64,000 nucleotides of DNA from Fasciolopsis buskii (Eukaryota > Platyhelminthes > Trematoda > Plagiorchiida > Fasciolidae): NCBI GenBank assembly GCA_008360955.1, contig LUCM01010391.1, positions 219,881 through 283,880 on the forward strand, written 5' to 3'. The notes beneath the pieces are model-generated. The model did not search any database. It worked only from the letters and a program-made list of their open reading frames with translations, and was not told where the DNA came from. The position numbers were made by a program, and so were the translations under genes. Of the stretch, positions 1 to 10,440 are shown one piece after another. Within the stretch, counting starts at the first letter, position 1, and each line of letters begins with the position of its first letter.

Positions 1-480
1 AGGAGATTGGGTTGGAGACAGAAGCGACAGGTTGAATAAAAAAGAGGGAACTGTGTGCAGTAGCATACTTATCACAATCCACGCCGCTCGATGCAATGAG
101 CAGCGCGGTCCTGATTATCCTGCGCGACGACCGATGCAGCATGGAATTATTTGTAGGTGTGTAACTCATGGGGAATAATGGACGGGTACTGCTAAGGAGT
201 CCAGCCGCTAAGCAGAAGAACGATTAGGGTTCTCAACAAAAGTCTTTCTGACAAGAATCTGACCGCAAGGCAGCGGGGCATGGCTGAGTGGAAACCCATT
301 TACTTGGATCAATTATTCTTCCACTCGTTTTTCCGACTGAGCTGCTAAATTAGATCAACCCCGACTTAGAGCACAAGGAGACTACTTCGTCAGGCCTCTA
401 TCCATTGACCTCCCATTGACCTTCCGGTCATCTTATTCTCGAAAAGCACTATCCTCGAGTTTCACTCTTAGTTGAGAACA
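1..480 (+). repeat. Interspersed repeat family A, copy 1
   Basis: Closely related to 13885-14330 (plus) and 45885-46235 (minus). Shared blocks include cgattagggttctcaac, gctaagcag and the Lys-type tail tttttccgactga. It is non-coding here and probably a SINE or a 3' fragment of a larger element. The left end runs off the window. Confidence 0.7.
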
Positions 481-796
481 ATGATGGTGCATGCTTATCG
501 TCGCACCCAGTGTCTTAATCTGGGCCTCTCGCATGGATGACATGTGTTATCACTTCGCACCACAGCCCTTCGGGTTCGGTCCGAACTACGGAGTTCAGTT
601 TGTTCAATGGCTATCAATGATAGCCATTTGTGCCCGAGGATGAAGTCCGAAAAGCGTGCAACCGAAATTCATGTATCTGTATACCTCAAAAAGTAGAGCA
701 GAGGAATAGAGAAAGACGTTTTTGGATTTATCGCACATGCAGGCTCTTCCCGACGCTTTCCTTGTCCTGACGACTGACCATCGATAAATTTATTGC

Positions 797-1470
797 ACAT
801 TTGTTGTGGGTTTTGCATATACCTGTCCACGGACGTTTTGCCACTGAAAATACGGCGAAGGACGAAAACAGTGAACGAGAAAAAGAAAAGAAGGGAACAA
901 TGTGTAGAGTTCACCACAGCTGCTAGCTCTACCATTCTCTTCTCCATGTTATCATCCTTCCATCAGGATTCATGATTTATATGTAAGGTTGATACAACTC
1001 GGTTGGCGAAACCGAAGTAGATGGTTGGCTTTGACCAAGCCACAAGGGAATAGGACAATTTTAGAGTACACTGGAAGCTAGTGACTTGCTCATTTCATGC
1101 TTTCTTCGAATTAGGCTAGACGTGCTGAATGCCTAGGATACCCTTCCGCCACATATACCACCGATATGCATATAATCATATGCCTGGTTGGTAGGAGATC
1201 AGGGTTCGGCCATCTACCCTAGACTGGCTATCAAAGATCGGTCAACTCATTGGAGAGTGCCGAGCATTTGCCTTCGTCCTTGAACTTTAGTGGCAGCGCC
1301 TCAGCCATGTGAAGGTATTGCGTAGGGTTTCCTAAGCAAAGGCTATTTGAGACGCAGTTCATTGAGAAGCATTCCGAGAGGCGTTCAGGAACGGCAACCG
1401 ACTCGGAGCCCGAGACAACGGTCACTGACCACGCTGATGCATTTGGAAATCTGTTTCCTAAGGATCTTCC
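797..1470 (+). repeat. Interspersed repeat family B, copy 1
   Basis: Homologous over several hundred bases to 19205-19765, 25440-26035 and 35930-36445, all in the same orientation. Shared landmarks include a cggcgaaggacgaaaaca-type purine-rich block, ccctagactggctatcaaaga and gagagtgccgagcattt. No coding potential is recognised. The start could extend further upstream. Confidence 0.7.
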
Positions 1471-2480
1471 GTAGTTGATTCCCAAGGCAGTTCACTGTTT
1501 TGCCCATGATGGCCGTTCTTACTGCTTCCTTTCTTATTTTGAAACTTTCCAAGGTTCCGTCTACATGGGTTGCGATTTTACTGTTTCCAATGCACCACTT
1601 ACTTCCAATCTAGAACCGCTCTTTTCCTATTGTCTGCTTCAGTGCGTTCCTGTCAAACATTTCCTTCATTCTCTTCAATTGGTTTTGGACTTGAATCTCT
1701 TGTTCTTCCGACCCATTTGCTCAAGTCTTCCTCTCCATGAAATTTTTTTCATTATTGGTCTTCATTGCAGTTGAATCTCACCTTCTGTGTCAAACAACAT
1801 TGGTTTCTTGTGCTGCTCAGATTGCTTTACAGCCACTCGTTTGCGGGGATCTAAAATCCGCCAGACACCGCACTCATAGGACGGATCGAGCTTCGTTTGC
1901 CGCTTTTCTAAATCGGCCTCAACAAAACGGCGCCGGGATAATCAGTGATCTTTTCTTGAACTTTCGTTCGCACTCACTTCCTCATCGTCGAGCCGTTGCT
2001 TTACTATCACCGCTTTTGTTTTGGTTTTTGTTCTTGAGGATTCATTTCTACCCTTTCTCCCCTCATGAATTTTTATCGTCTATCTCGTATGCAGCCAACC
2101 GATCGCTCTTATCAGCTCTTCTCCGTTGTCATCTGACTTCCTTATTTCCGTCTTCTGTTTTGGGAGGCTGTTGCTCTTGTCTTGTTTCCGGTCACTTAGC
2201 CTTTCCCTTTACCAATTCAGTATTGAGAACCTGAATCATCTAATGTTCCCCACTCATTTCCCCTTTGCATGCTTCTAATAATGAGGTCTACTGGTAATAT
2301 TAAGTCTGTTTGTTATCTCTTATTCAACCTGTTTCTTTCATCGCCAAGCGTCTCCCTCTGCCCTATCTGCCTACCCATAATGCTCTTTCTGATAAATTCC
2401 GATAGTTGTGACGGTTGACCGTCAAATACTGTCTTAACTGATTCTCAATCTCGTAGCTCACATTTTTAAGCCTCATCTGC
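1470..2480. other. Unassigned, pyrimidine-rich stretch
   Basis: Rich in T and C on the plus strand, with a long open frame (1737-2234, 165 codons) of hydrophobic and Ser-rich low-complexity character. I recognise no domain and do not support it as a gene. It may be 5' sequence of the neighbouring LINE or an unrelated repeat. Confidence 0.3.
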
Positions 2481-5400
2481 CCCTGAATATCAGTTCCTTT
2501 GGTGTGCATGCTCTCATGCAGGCTGATCAGCAGGTGTGTCTAGAGCTCACAATTGACTCTGACGAGTGATGTTTGCTGCGTCAGTGAAACCCAAATTCAA
2601 GATTCGAGTAGTGTGAATCACCCCTAGCTGCACCTGGTATCCTATCGAGGTATATGAGGAGGCGAAGCAGCTCAAGATGCGGGTCAATGTGGTGTAGAAA
2701 TAATTTTGACTGATAAAATTAAAGCGACTATTTCAGACTGGATCTCAGTTGTTTATGTGCCGTAAGACTACATGGACTAGTCGACGTATGAAAGAATAGC
2801 TGTGTTGAGCGTATCTTGTTTGTCATCTCGGCACACGTTCCAGCAGATTGTAGCACCAATACGCGAATGGACGAGTTCGTCAGAGAACTCGTCACTCTTG
2901 TTCCTAGGAGCAAAGGTTCCGACATTGCAGGGGTACCAGGCTACTTTAATGCACAAGTTAGAAAACTTGGTGCACCAGAAACTTGTTTTGGTGGGCGCTG
3001 CGCCTTGCCCACTGTGTACAGATAACGAGGACAGGCTCCTCTAATTCTGTACACGAATTTCCGATGCAGTTTGCGTCACACAACGACATAACGTTCTAAT
3101 TTTTTAGGTAATCTAAAGCACGTCTGTCATATCGTTATGTTCAAAGCTGCAGATCGTACTGATCCATGTGGTTAGAATCGGACAATACATTGGTTTTAAT
3201 GCGACTTTCGCCCCAGCTCAGTGTCTATCGACATAAATCGGAAAACCGGTTGGCCGTAGAACGTCTGTTTGATTTTGCCACTTGCACCATCTGTGAGCGG
3301 AATCTATCAGACAAGCTAAAAATCTCCAAAAACAGTAATGTTGGTGGGCATTAGCGTCGAATCAAGCAGACGATACATTTGGCACTAATTTTCGTCCTAA
3401 ATCCAACGTCCATCCGAGACATTGCATCTCGCAGGAGTGGCTCAGTCTGTCAGGGAGAAAACATCAGATCCCAAACTGTATGGAGTTGAATAAAGTATGA
3501 TGATACCTGGAGCGACCAGGGACGATAAGCCTTATGAAGATCGTGAAAACTGGGTAATTAAGGTAGCCGAAGAAATGAAAGTGGCAGCTGCTCCAGGTGA
3601 CAGTCAAAGACTGTTTAAGCCTATACGCAACGCCAGCGAGCCGCTAACTTCGGTTGGTGAAACCGTATCTGATATAAAGAGATAGCCCATTTATGGAAGT
3701 CGAAGTTAAGTCGAACATTCGTCTATTGAAGCGTCACTGATCCCGACGAACTCCTGCCATTTTTCCCAAACTCAGCCGCGAAGTTCTGATGAAACATCTT
3801 ATTCCGTGGAATGAGAACCGTATCCCGTTATGGTGGGGCGAGTCACTGATAGTACTTACCTCCAAAAATGACTGCAGTAACCGTTGTGCAGTCTGTTTAA
3901 TTCCGGAAGATACCGAGGTTTACCCTTGCTGATGCTCCATCGTCTGATACCGATTCCGGAGAGCAATGTCCACGAACAGCAAGCCAGGTCAGATATCGCC
4001 CAGGTCGAGGTTGCATTGACCAGATTTTCACTCTTATTCAATTATTTAAAACGCATCACATCGTTATCTGACGGCCTTGGTTTTTCTCGACTTGAGGAAT
4101 GTACTCGACTCCCTTGACCAAACGATTCGTCGCAGGTTCGGGCCGGCAGTGGTCAAGTTGACTGAACGCTTGCCACTCCATAAAAATCATGGTTTCGAAC
4201 CTCACAGTTCCCGGTCACTTTAGTGGTAGACGACAATTCGATATCGCTGGGCTCGTTACCATACTTGACCTATTGGGACCTTATATGGTTCTGTGGCACT
4301 TTGAGTTTCAAGGTCATGTTTCTTGACTCATCCCTGTTTTCATGTAGTGGTGGGTTTTAGTGGCTATGATGCATGCTCTTTCCACTACCCCCATGAGTCG
4401 GGCATATCACAAAAAAGCGGTTTTCATGAGTTATGCCACAAAATTTCCTGAATCCGCTGTGAACATTGTACTCCCATAACTCTGGTCGCACAAGTGTATG
4501 CGGCGGCCTATCAAGTTTATTCAAAACGACCACCAGTATCCGACAAGGAAGTCTCATTTCTTCTTTCTGGCTTAACTTCATCACCGTCGAAGTAATACAG
4601 GATGCTTTAAGAGGTCTTTACCATGTGGGTCTCGAACTGGCAAGTGGCAGTAAGCCACATGATCTAGACTACGCAGGTGATCTTGTGTGACTGTTCGAAC
4701 CTGCGGAAGATGCTCAGCGCTCACTAAACAGACTGGCGTTTGCTGTATTTCCATTCCGCATGTGGTTTGGACCTTCATAGTCTAAAGTGCTGTTACTAGA
4801 TTGGATGACGATAGTACTGTAGTTGATACTCTAGGGAGAGGAGCTAACCACTGTAGACCGTTTTGCTGCTTCAATAAACGGTAATGCAGTGGTAGAGATG
4901 AGCACGCTTATATACAAGGCTCAAATGTCGTACGCTGGACTGAAGCGCTGGTGGTCCCAACCTAACGTTTCGCTGAGTTTGAGAGATTGGGCATGTTTGG
5001 TTACAGTGCAGTCAATTTTCTTGCATAATTTTGAGTTCGATTTTGCGTAGGATTAGATGGAATAACTGTGTTAGTAAGGCTAAGGCTAGGATTCAAGTTT
5101 TGGATACCGGGTCTGAGAATGTTCTATCACACCATATCCAGCTTAGCTGACTTGGTTGATTGGGATGCGTGTTGCATATGCCAAACATTTGTCTACAATA
5201 CTGTGTCTTATTTCTCGTTCCTCTCGAAGAGTGGAAGATGCTGCGTGGAGGTCATCAGATGAAGTAGCAGCTTGGGGTAAGAAAATGTGCAATCAACTCT
5301 TAGATTTTATGAAATGCTTGAAGCATAAGTGTAGTGAGGGGATCTTGGTCCGTAGCTACCAGGGCCGGCCACACGGGAGAAGCGGGAGCCGGGACCCGGA

Positions 5401-5585
5401 AAGTTGGACTGAAGTAGAACCATATAAAATTTCAATAAATAAAATAGGTGTCTCTTGACCCTGTGGTTGAATCCGAAAGACCCGTCAACTAGTTGGATTG
5501 AAAATTTGAAGAATATGACAAAAGATCTTGAAAAGTAGAGATCGTGTTGTCATTTTCTGTCGAATCAGAATGATCAAGGATAGTG
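2480..5585 (+). mobile_element. RTE-like LINE, nearly full length, decayed
   Basis: An endonuclease-then-reverse-transcriptase order is visible through many stops and frameshifts. Endonuclease traces: DVCCVSETQIQDSSS near 2570, a DCSTNTRMDEF block at 2850-2890 and GYFNAQVRKLGAPET near 2940 (family GDFNAQVG). A linker TREDK-like ENWVIKVAEEMK lies near 3550. RT traces are VFLDL near 4080, RQGSLISSF near 4540 and a damaged YADD box (YAGDLV) near 4670. The last conserved piece is SYAGLKRWW near 4930. The total of about 3.1 kb suits an RTE-clade element. Its 3' end matches that of the inverted copy at 7260-8330 (tcgaatcagaatgatc). A family C SINE has inserted inside it at about 4160-4395. Confidence 0.8.
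4160..4395 (+). mobile_element. SINE family C, nested in the LINE
   Basis: A B-box-like ggtttcgaacctc is followed by the family body (cactttagtggtagacgaca, tcgttaccatacttgaccta) and tail (agtggctatgatgcatgctc). The same body occurs at 29580-29790 and 42650-42905, and reversed at 5925-6108, 17765-17945 and 20965-21070. It interrupts the RT frame of the LINE and is therefore younger. Confidence 0.72.
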
Positions 5586-5924
5586 CATTTGTACAGTTAG
5601 ATTGTATTTCGTTTGTTGGCTACTGCAGCATTTTTCCCCCGCCCCTATAAGTCTACTCCCTATTCACCTTACGTATTCTTTTTTCATAACAGTATTTAAC
5701 ATAATGAGAAGGCAGCGATCACTGGTGCTCACCGTACCTTTTAACACCGATCAATGACCATGATGAGGCCAGTTTGTATCGTAAAAAAACAGTAATGTTA
5801 GTTAAATCCCCATCAGAAACTTTCCTTTTACATGTTATCATGGTCATGGCCAAAATTAATGGACTGAAATACGTTTTACTTTTTTATGGCATCCAGGCAT
5901 GAATGAAGTAAAGATGTCTCATTG

Positions 5925-6108
5925 CGACCAGGGACCCTGAAATTTGGTGTGGCATACAACCTCATAAGGCCATACTAGGTCAGGTACCCTAACGGGCGGA
6001 CGATAGCGAGTTTTCATCTACCACTGATGTGACCAACCGATCTGGAATTCGAACCTCTGACCCTCTCGGTGACAGAAGCTTAATCTACTTGATCACCTCC
6101 TGGTTAGA
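5925..6108 (-). mobile_element. SINE family C, reversed, just upstream of NELF-B exon a
   Basis: Reverse-strand copy with B box (plus strand ggaattcgaacctctgac) and body acaacctcataaggcc...taccactg. It ends near 6108, less than 80 bases before the exon, so it may supply the polypyrimidine or branch region of that acceptor. Confidence 0.7.
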
Positions 6109-6186
6109 GAAAATGACCAACGAGAAATACCAGTCCGAGTTAGTTTTTCTCCCGATAACACGGGAAAATTTGTTGTCCTAATACAG

Positions 6187-6447
6187 AAGCATCTTTCTGG
6201 TTCCCTCGGTTCCCCCGTTCCTTTGCCTGATAGATTTCAAGAAGAGCTGCAGAAGGTTATCACTCAATTCCAGAACAATTGGTCTGATGCACTGTTAGAC
6301 TCACTGTCTATGGCAATTTCTTCTACCGCCTCATCTACGGCTGATTTGGTCCCACTGCTTTATTGGCCTCCACGAAGACGAAGGCGTGATGGGGCGGTGG
6401 TTCGCATCGTCGAAATGATTGGTGATGGCCAGATACTCTATGAAAAG
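6187..6447 (+). CDS. NELFB: NELF-B exon a (first visible)
   Basis: Residues 1-87 of the visible part. The end is the clear piece: PPRRRRRDGAVVRIVEMIG then LYEK, which lines up with human SPKTRRQGEVVQRLTRMVG and LYDM. The donor is gaaaag|gtgcgt after a complete codon (phase 0). The acceptor chosen is aatacag|aagcat. However, the same frame stays open back to about 6073, where a SINE begins, and the upstream residues (FVVLIQKHL) also look faintly like the family, so the true start may be up to about 75 bases earlier. The exon stands alone between two inverted LINE copies, with a 9 kb intron downstream. Confidence 0.72.
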
Positions 6448-7259
6448 GTGCGTCACTTTGGTTCCAAAAGCTTCCGGGATCTGTTGAGATCTCTGATAGT
6501 CGCCGTACGCAAGTGGTCAGTTTTCCGAAAATTTTCTTCCACAATTTAGGATCCATTATTGAGAACCTTCCGGGAATTTGTTTCATTGAAGGGTTTGACT
6601 TGTTCATTGAATGCGGCGGTTGTTGCGTCAATCGACAGCAACATTGAGTTTGCATCAGCTAAATACCTCCGCGACGCGCGGAGGTCTGGTCGTAGCTGGT
6701 AAAACTCAGAACATTCCATTTCGGGCTTAGAATCGCCGGTGATATGCAACGCAAGAAACGACACGGCGGTACTCGGGGATTTCGATGATGATGGGTGACG
6801 GGATGGTTTGAGTCGAAGTCCACAGCCGGCTTCCGACGATCCAGGGTACCTTTTATCGGTCTTTGCCACTTGTTGAAATTCATATTGTCCCTACACACAC
6901 CATTCTTCTTATCTGCGAAATTTAGTTTGTTCGAAGTAACAATGTCGTTTATCTTCGATAGTGACTTCTTATATCTAGTACATTACGGCACTGATTTAAT
7001 AAATTCATAGATGGTAGTCCGGGAAATCTACTATCTAGATTTGCTCAATAATTGTGTCGTTATCGCTCAACCGATGATTTGGAGCTATCACTGGCTAAAT
7101 CACAAGTTGAATACAGGCCCTGTGCACTTGGCTGTATGAATTTCCGAAATTTACACTGTTCATCGTCATCATCATCATCGTCGTTCAGCGTTAAACAGCA
7201 AGGCAAGCCTCACTGGCCGCTGCCTTTTCCCCAGAGCTACACGTTTCTATAAAAAGAGT

Positions 7260-8330
7260 GAATATTCAAAGGGAACAGAGAGTGGACCTACACAGGCAGG
7301 ATAGGATCAGGTGTTGCTGCAACCAACATACGGAACACAGTCTAACTATACAGACGCACTCTTTCAATCATTCTGATTCGATAGAAAATGACAGCATGAT
7401 CGCCACTGTTCACGGTCTACTGTCATATCCTTCAGTGTCTCCAGCCAGCTAGTTGACGAGTCTTTCAGACCCCAACCACGAAGACGTGAGACACCTACTT
7501 TACTTAAGTTCGCTGTACATTTTCTCATCCCACGTTGCCACGTCAGCTGTTTGCCTCCATGTGGCTTCTTCCATTCCTTGGGAGGAACAAAATAGGGCAC
7601 GACATGGTAGATAAGTGTTCGCCGACCAGCGTAGTCTACTAAGTTTCATACGATGAAACAAGGCATTTTCAGAATTGGCGCCTAGTACTAGATTCCTGAC
7701 TTCTACAGTACTCATCCGGTCACTCGATCCAATCCTAGCCATACTACGTAGACATCGGTGGTTGAAAACCTCCAACCGACGAACTTCTCTCACACAAATA
7801 TCCCATGCCTCGCAACCGTACAACAGAACTGAGCGCACTGCGGCAGAGTACACACGACCTTTCAACTTCAGTGAAATATCAGACTGACGCCACAAATGCT
7901 TCAGTCCAGCGTAAGCTGCTCGAGCCCTGGATATACGCGTATTTACTTCTACTGCTGAGCTATCGTCGTTCGACAAGCAGCTGCCAAGGTAGGTGAAACG
8001 GTTTACAATCGTGAGTTCCTCTCCTTCCAGTATCAAGTTCGGCACTATTGTCGTCCGGTCTTGCAACAGCACTTTGCGCTTTGAAGATGCAAAGCACATG
8101 CCAAACCGAGTGGCCGATCTCAAGAGTCTATTTAGTGCGCGTTGTGCATGTTCCGCAGACTCGAACAGGCACACGACGTCGTCTGCGTAATGTAGGTCGC
8201 ACAGCCTCCCTCCATTTCCCAGTTCGACTCCTACATCCCGGAGACCTCCTAAAGCATCTTTCATCACCTCGTCCATGACGAAGTTGAACAAGAATGGAGA
8301 GATTACGGTGGTTTAATCCAAGCCGGTAGC
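7260..8330 (-). mobile_element. RTE-like LINE, 5'-truncated, with open RT frame
   Basis: A 263-codon open frame (8291 to 7500) encodes the C-terminal half of the reverse transcriptase: NFVMDEVMKDAL, the intact catalytic box LHYADDVVCLF, FTYLGSCLSNDDSS, TRISRARAAYAGLKHLWRQ, and SVLLYGCEAW then FNHRCLRSMARIG. Same family as 2480-5585, in opposite orientation. The 5' part (endonuclease and RT palm start) is missing, so it is a dead-on-arrival insertion. The lack of stops in 263 codons suggests a younger copy. Confidence 0.88.
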
Positions 8331-8559
8331 ATCCGGTAGGGTGATCACCCTTTAACGTCCAAGTGGTGACTGTGATAGAGTTATCAAGGTAGTCGAGGTA
8401 AATGCGATGGTAAATATGTGGAAAATGAAAATCTTGATCTATACACAGGTGAATTATGTGGATGCAGCGTCTAGGAGGTTGTTATGTGGAGACCAAGAAA
8501 GGCTTGCAATTATCATATATGTTCGCTCACATTAACTTAATATTGGTATGTATCCGGAA

Positions 8560-9420
8560 GCTACTGCAATGTTTTTCCTAAGCATCTCCAGTGTTCGCGA
8601 TTGCGATGTGTAGACCATACTCTTCAGTCGATTCCATGAGAAAGTCTAACGGTGTAAGACGGGAAAGTCCCGCTGGCCAAGAGGTCGGGCCATCCTTTTC
8701 AAACCACCAACCACGAAAATGTTCATCGAACCAAAACCGACCAGGCTTTGCCAATCGAGCCGGTGCTCCATCCTGCTGAAAGCATGTACGGCTGCGTTTA
8801 TCATCTAATAATAATTTCAAACGAAACTGATAATGTCCGCAATTAGGTTGAATCGTTCAGTACCAGAGTAGTATGGTCTGATAAGGGTCGTACCATGCAT
8901 ACCGAACCATACGAGCACTTTCAGGTTGAAACGAGGATGAATATCCAGTACTGCTCGCGAGTTGTTTCGTGCCCAGTAGACTTGATTTTTGTGATTTACT
9001 CCACCACAAAGGTAGAATACAGCTTCGACTGAAAAGATAATAACTTCATACCAAGTAGACTGCGTTTTGAGTGGCTCAACAAACCACTCACAAGAAGACA
9101 TGTTTTTCTGTCCTCGTCTTCTAATGCAAATACCGTGATAAAATTTAAAAGGATGAAAGTTAAGCGACGTAAAGTATGTGCCAACTTCCTGGTAGAGGCC
9201 TGAGGGTCTGTTTGAACAACATTATTTAAGGCGACCTCGACCTTTTTAGGTGTCAATGGTTTGCGGATTACTGAACAGTGCCTAACATGAACGGATCCCG
9301 TTTCCTCAACTTTGATCTTAGGTCCCCTCACAGTGGACGGCGTAGGTTTCTTCTCAGAATGTAACTGTTTGAACTCATCCTAAGTAGCCGGCAAACTGCG
9401 ACCGGACGCGTTTAACAAGA
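8560..9420 (-). mobile_element. Tc1/mariner-type transposase relic
   Basis: Three overlapping frames on the minus strand read in order. 9331-8996 is a helix-turn-helix-like N-terminal part (VQTDPQASTRKLAHTLRR). 9050-8820 carries VYWARNNSRAVLDIHP and LVWFGMHGTTLIRPYY. 8820-8578 has FQQDGAPAR and WPAGLSRLTPLDFLMEST. The QQDGAP...WPxxSxxLTPLDF signature belongs to DDE transposases of the Tc1/mariner superfamily. Frameshifts make it inactive. I could not delimit terminal repeats. Confidence 0.75.
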
Positions 9421-9471
9421 CCAGTTCATCTTTGTAGTTCAACATGGGGCCCATAGCGAATATCGCCTAAA

Positions 9472-9655
9472 AATGAAATGGCCGGCGGCGGCCAAACGGA
9501 TAAGATCGTAACGTTTGGACATGAAGGTCGCGGGTTTGAATCCTCCAACCGCCGGTCAACTTCCCAACTTGGCAGCTCTCGAGTGGCCGCGGCCCCCTTC
9601 CTGAAAATTGATGTATATTGTTGTTTCATTAATAAAGATACGAGAAAAAGAATGG
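9472..9655 (+). mobile_element. SINE family D, tRNA-derived
   Basis: The head resembles a tRNA with B box gggtttgaatcc near 9531 and flanking inverted ggcggc/ccgccgg. The body ends in tgtttcattaataaagatac. A reverse copy lies at 45300-45455 with the same head (cgtttggacatgaagatcgc) and the same tail. Confidence 0.7.
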
Positions 9656-10440
9656 TGTAAGATAAGAAACACATCAATGCTGCTTGCATTCCATTCCCTT
9701 AACCTTCCCATCTGAAATTCGGATGCGACCAACTAATCTTACTGCTTCCGCTTGCACCCCGACCTATGCCAGATCCTCCATTCGTGGGCCCGTGAATGGC
9801 CATGATGGCCACAGCCCATCCTAACTTACTTAACTGACCAAGCGAAAATTGACGTCATCGCAATCAGATCTTACATCACTCTGGTTATTTGGATTCAACT
9901 AGGCTTCGTCGAGCTTGTGCACATGATGACAGTCTTGATTGAGCTGCGGGTTGTCGAGCCAGTGTGCTACAAGCACGCAAAGTCGGCGTCTCTGCGCGTT
10001 TAAGTTGGAATGAAAGATTAGGGGTTTTCCTGTTGCTCTAGTTTCACACTATTTCGCTTTTCTTGGCCTGCCCTGTAGACTACGGACAGGGTGGGGAGTG
10101 GGGCTTGTGTTTGTGTCGGTAGGATGTGCGTCCACCATGAGATGAGGCTATGAACTGGCGCCCAAAGTGCAAAGCCGCTTGTTCCTATCCGATGGGTCGT
10201 ATGACAATGAGGACGGATCACATCTAGCGAACTGGACTGTCTGACCCGCCCGTCTGCACTCGGGCGAGTGACGAACGGACTAAAAGACCTAATGGATTGC
10301 AAGCCAGGCGCCATAGTTGGGAATTGCCAAAGGCGGCGACCATTCTATCGCTTTTGGTGTTGCAGATTTTTATTCGAGCTATTCTGAAATTGATTTCAGT
10401 TTAAATGTTGCGCGATTGAAAATTTGCATATGGCCGCAAA
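9656..10440. other. Unassigned intronic sequence
   Basis: Part of NELF-B intron 1. It contains a GC-richer block (10020-10330) that may be repeat or LTR derived, but I see no coding domain or structural RNA. Confidence 0.3.

Noticed and set aside
1737..2234. 165-codon plus-strand ORF, hydrophobic and Ser-rich
   Set aside because: Pyrimidine-rich low-complexity DNA, with no domain and no plausible link to NELF-B exons.
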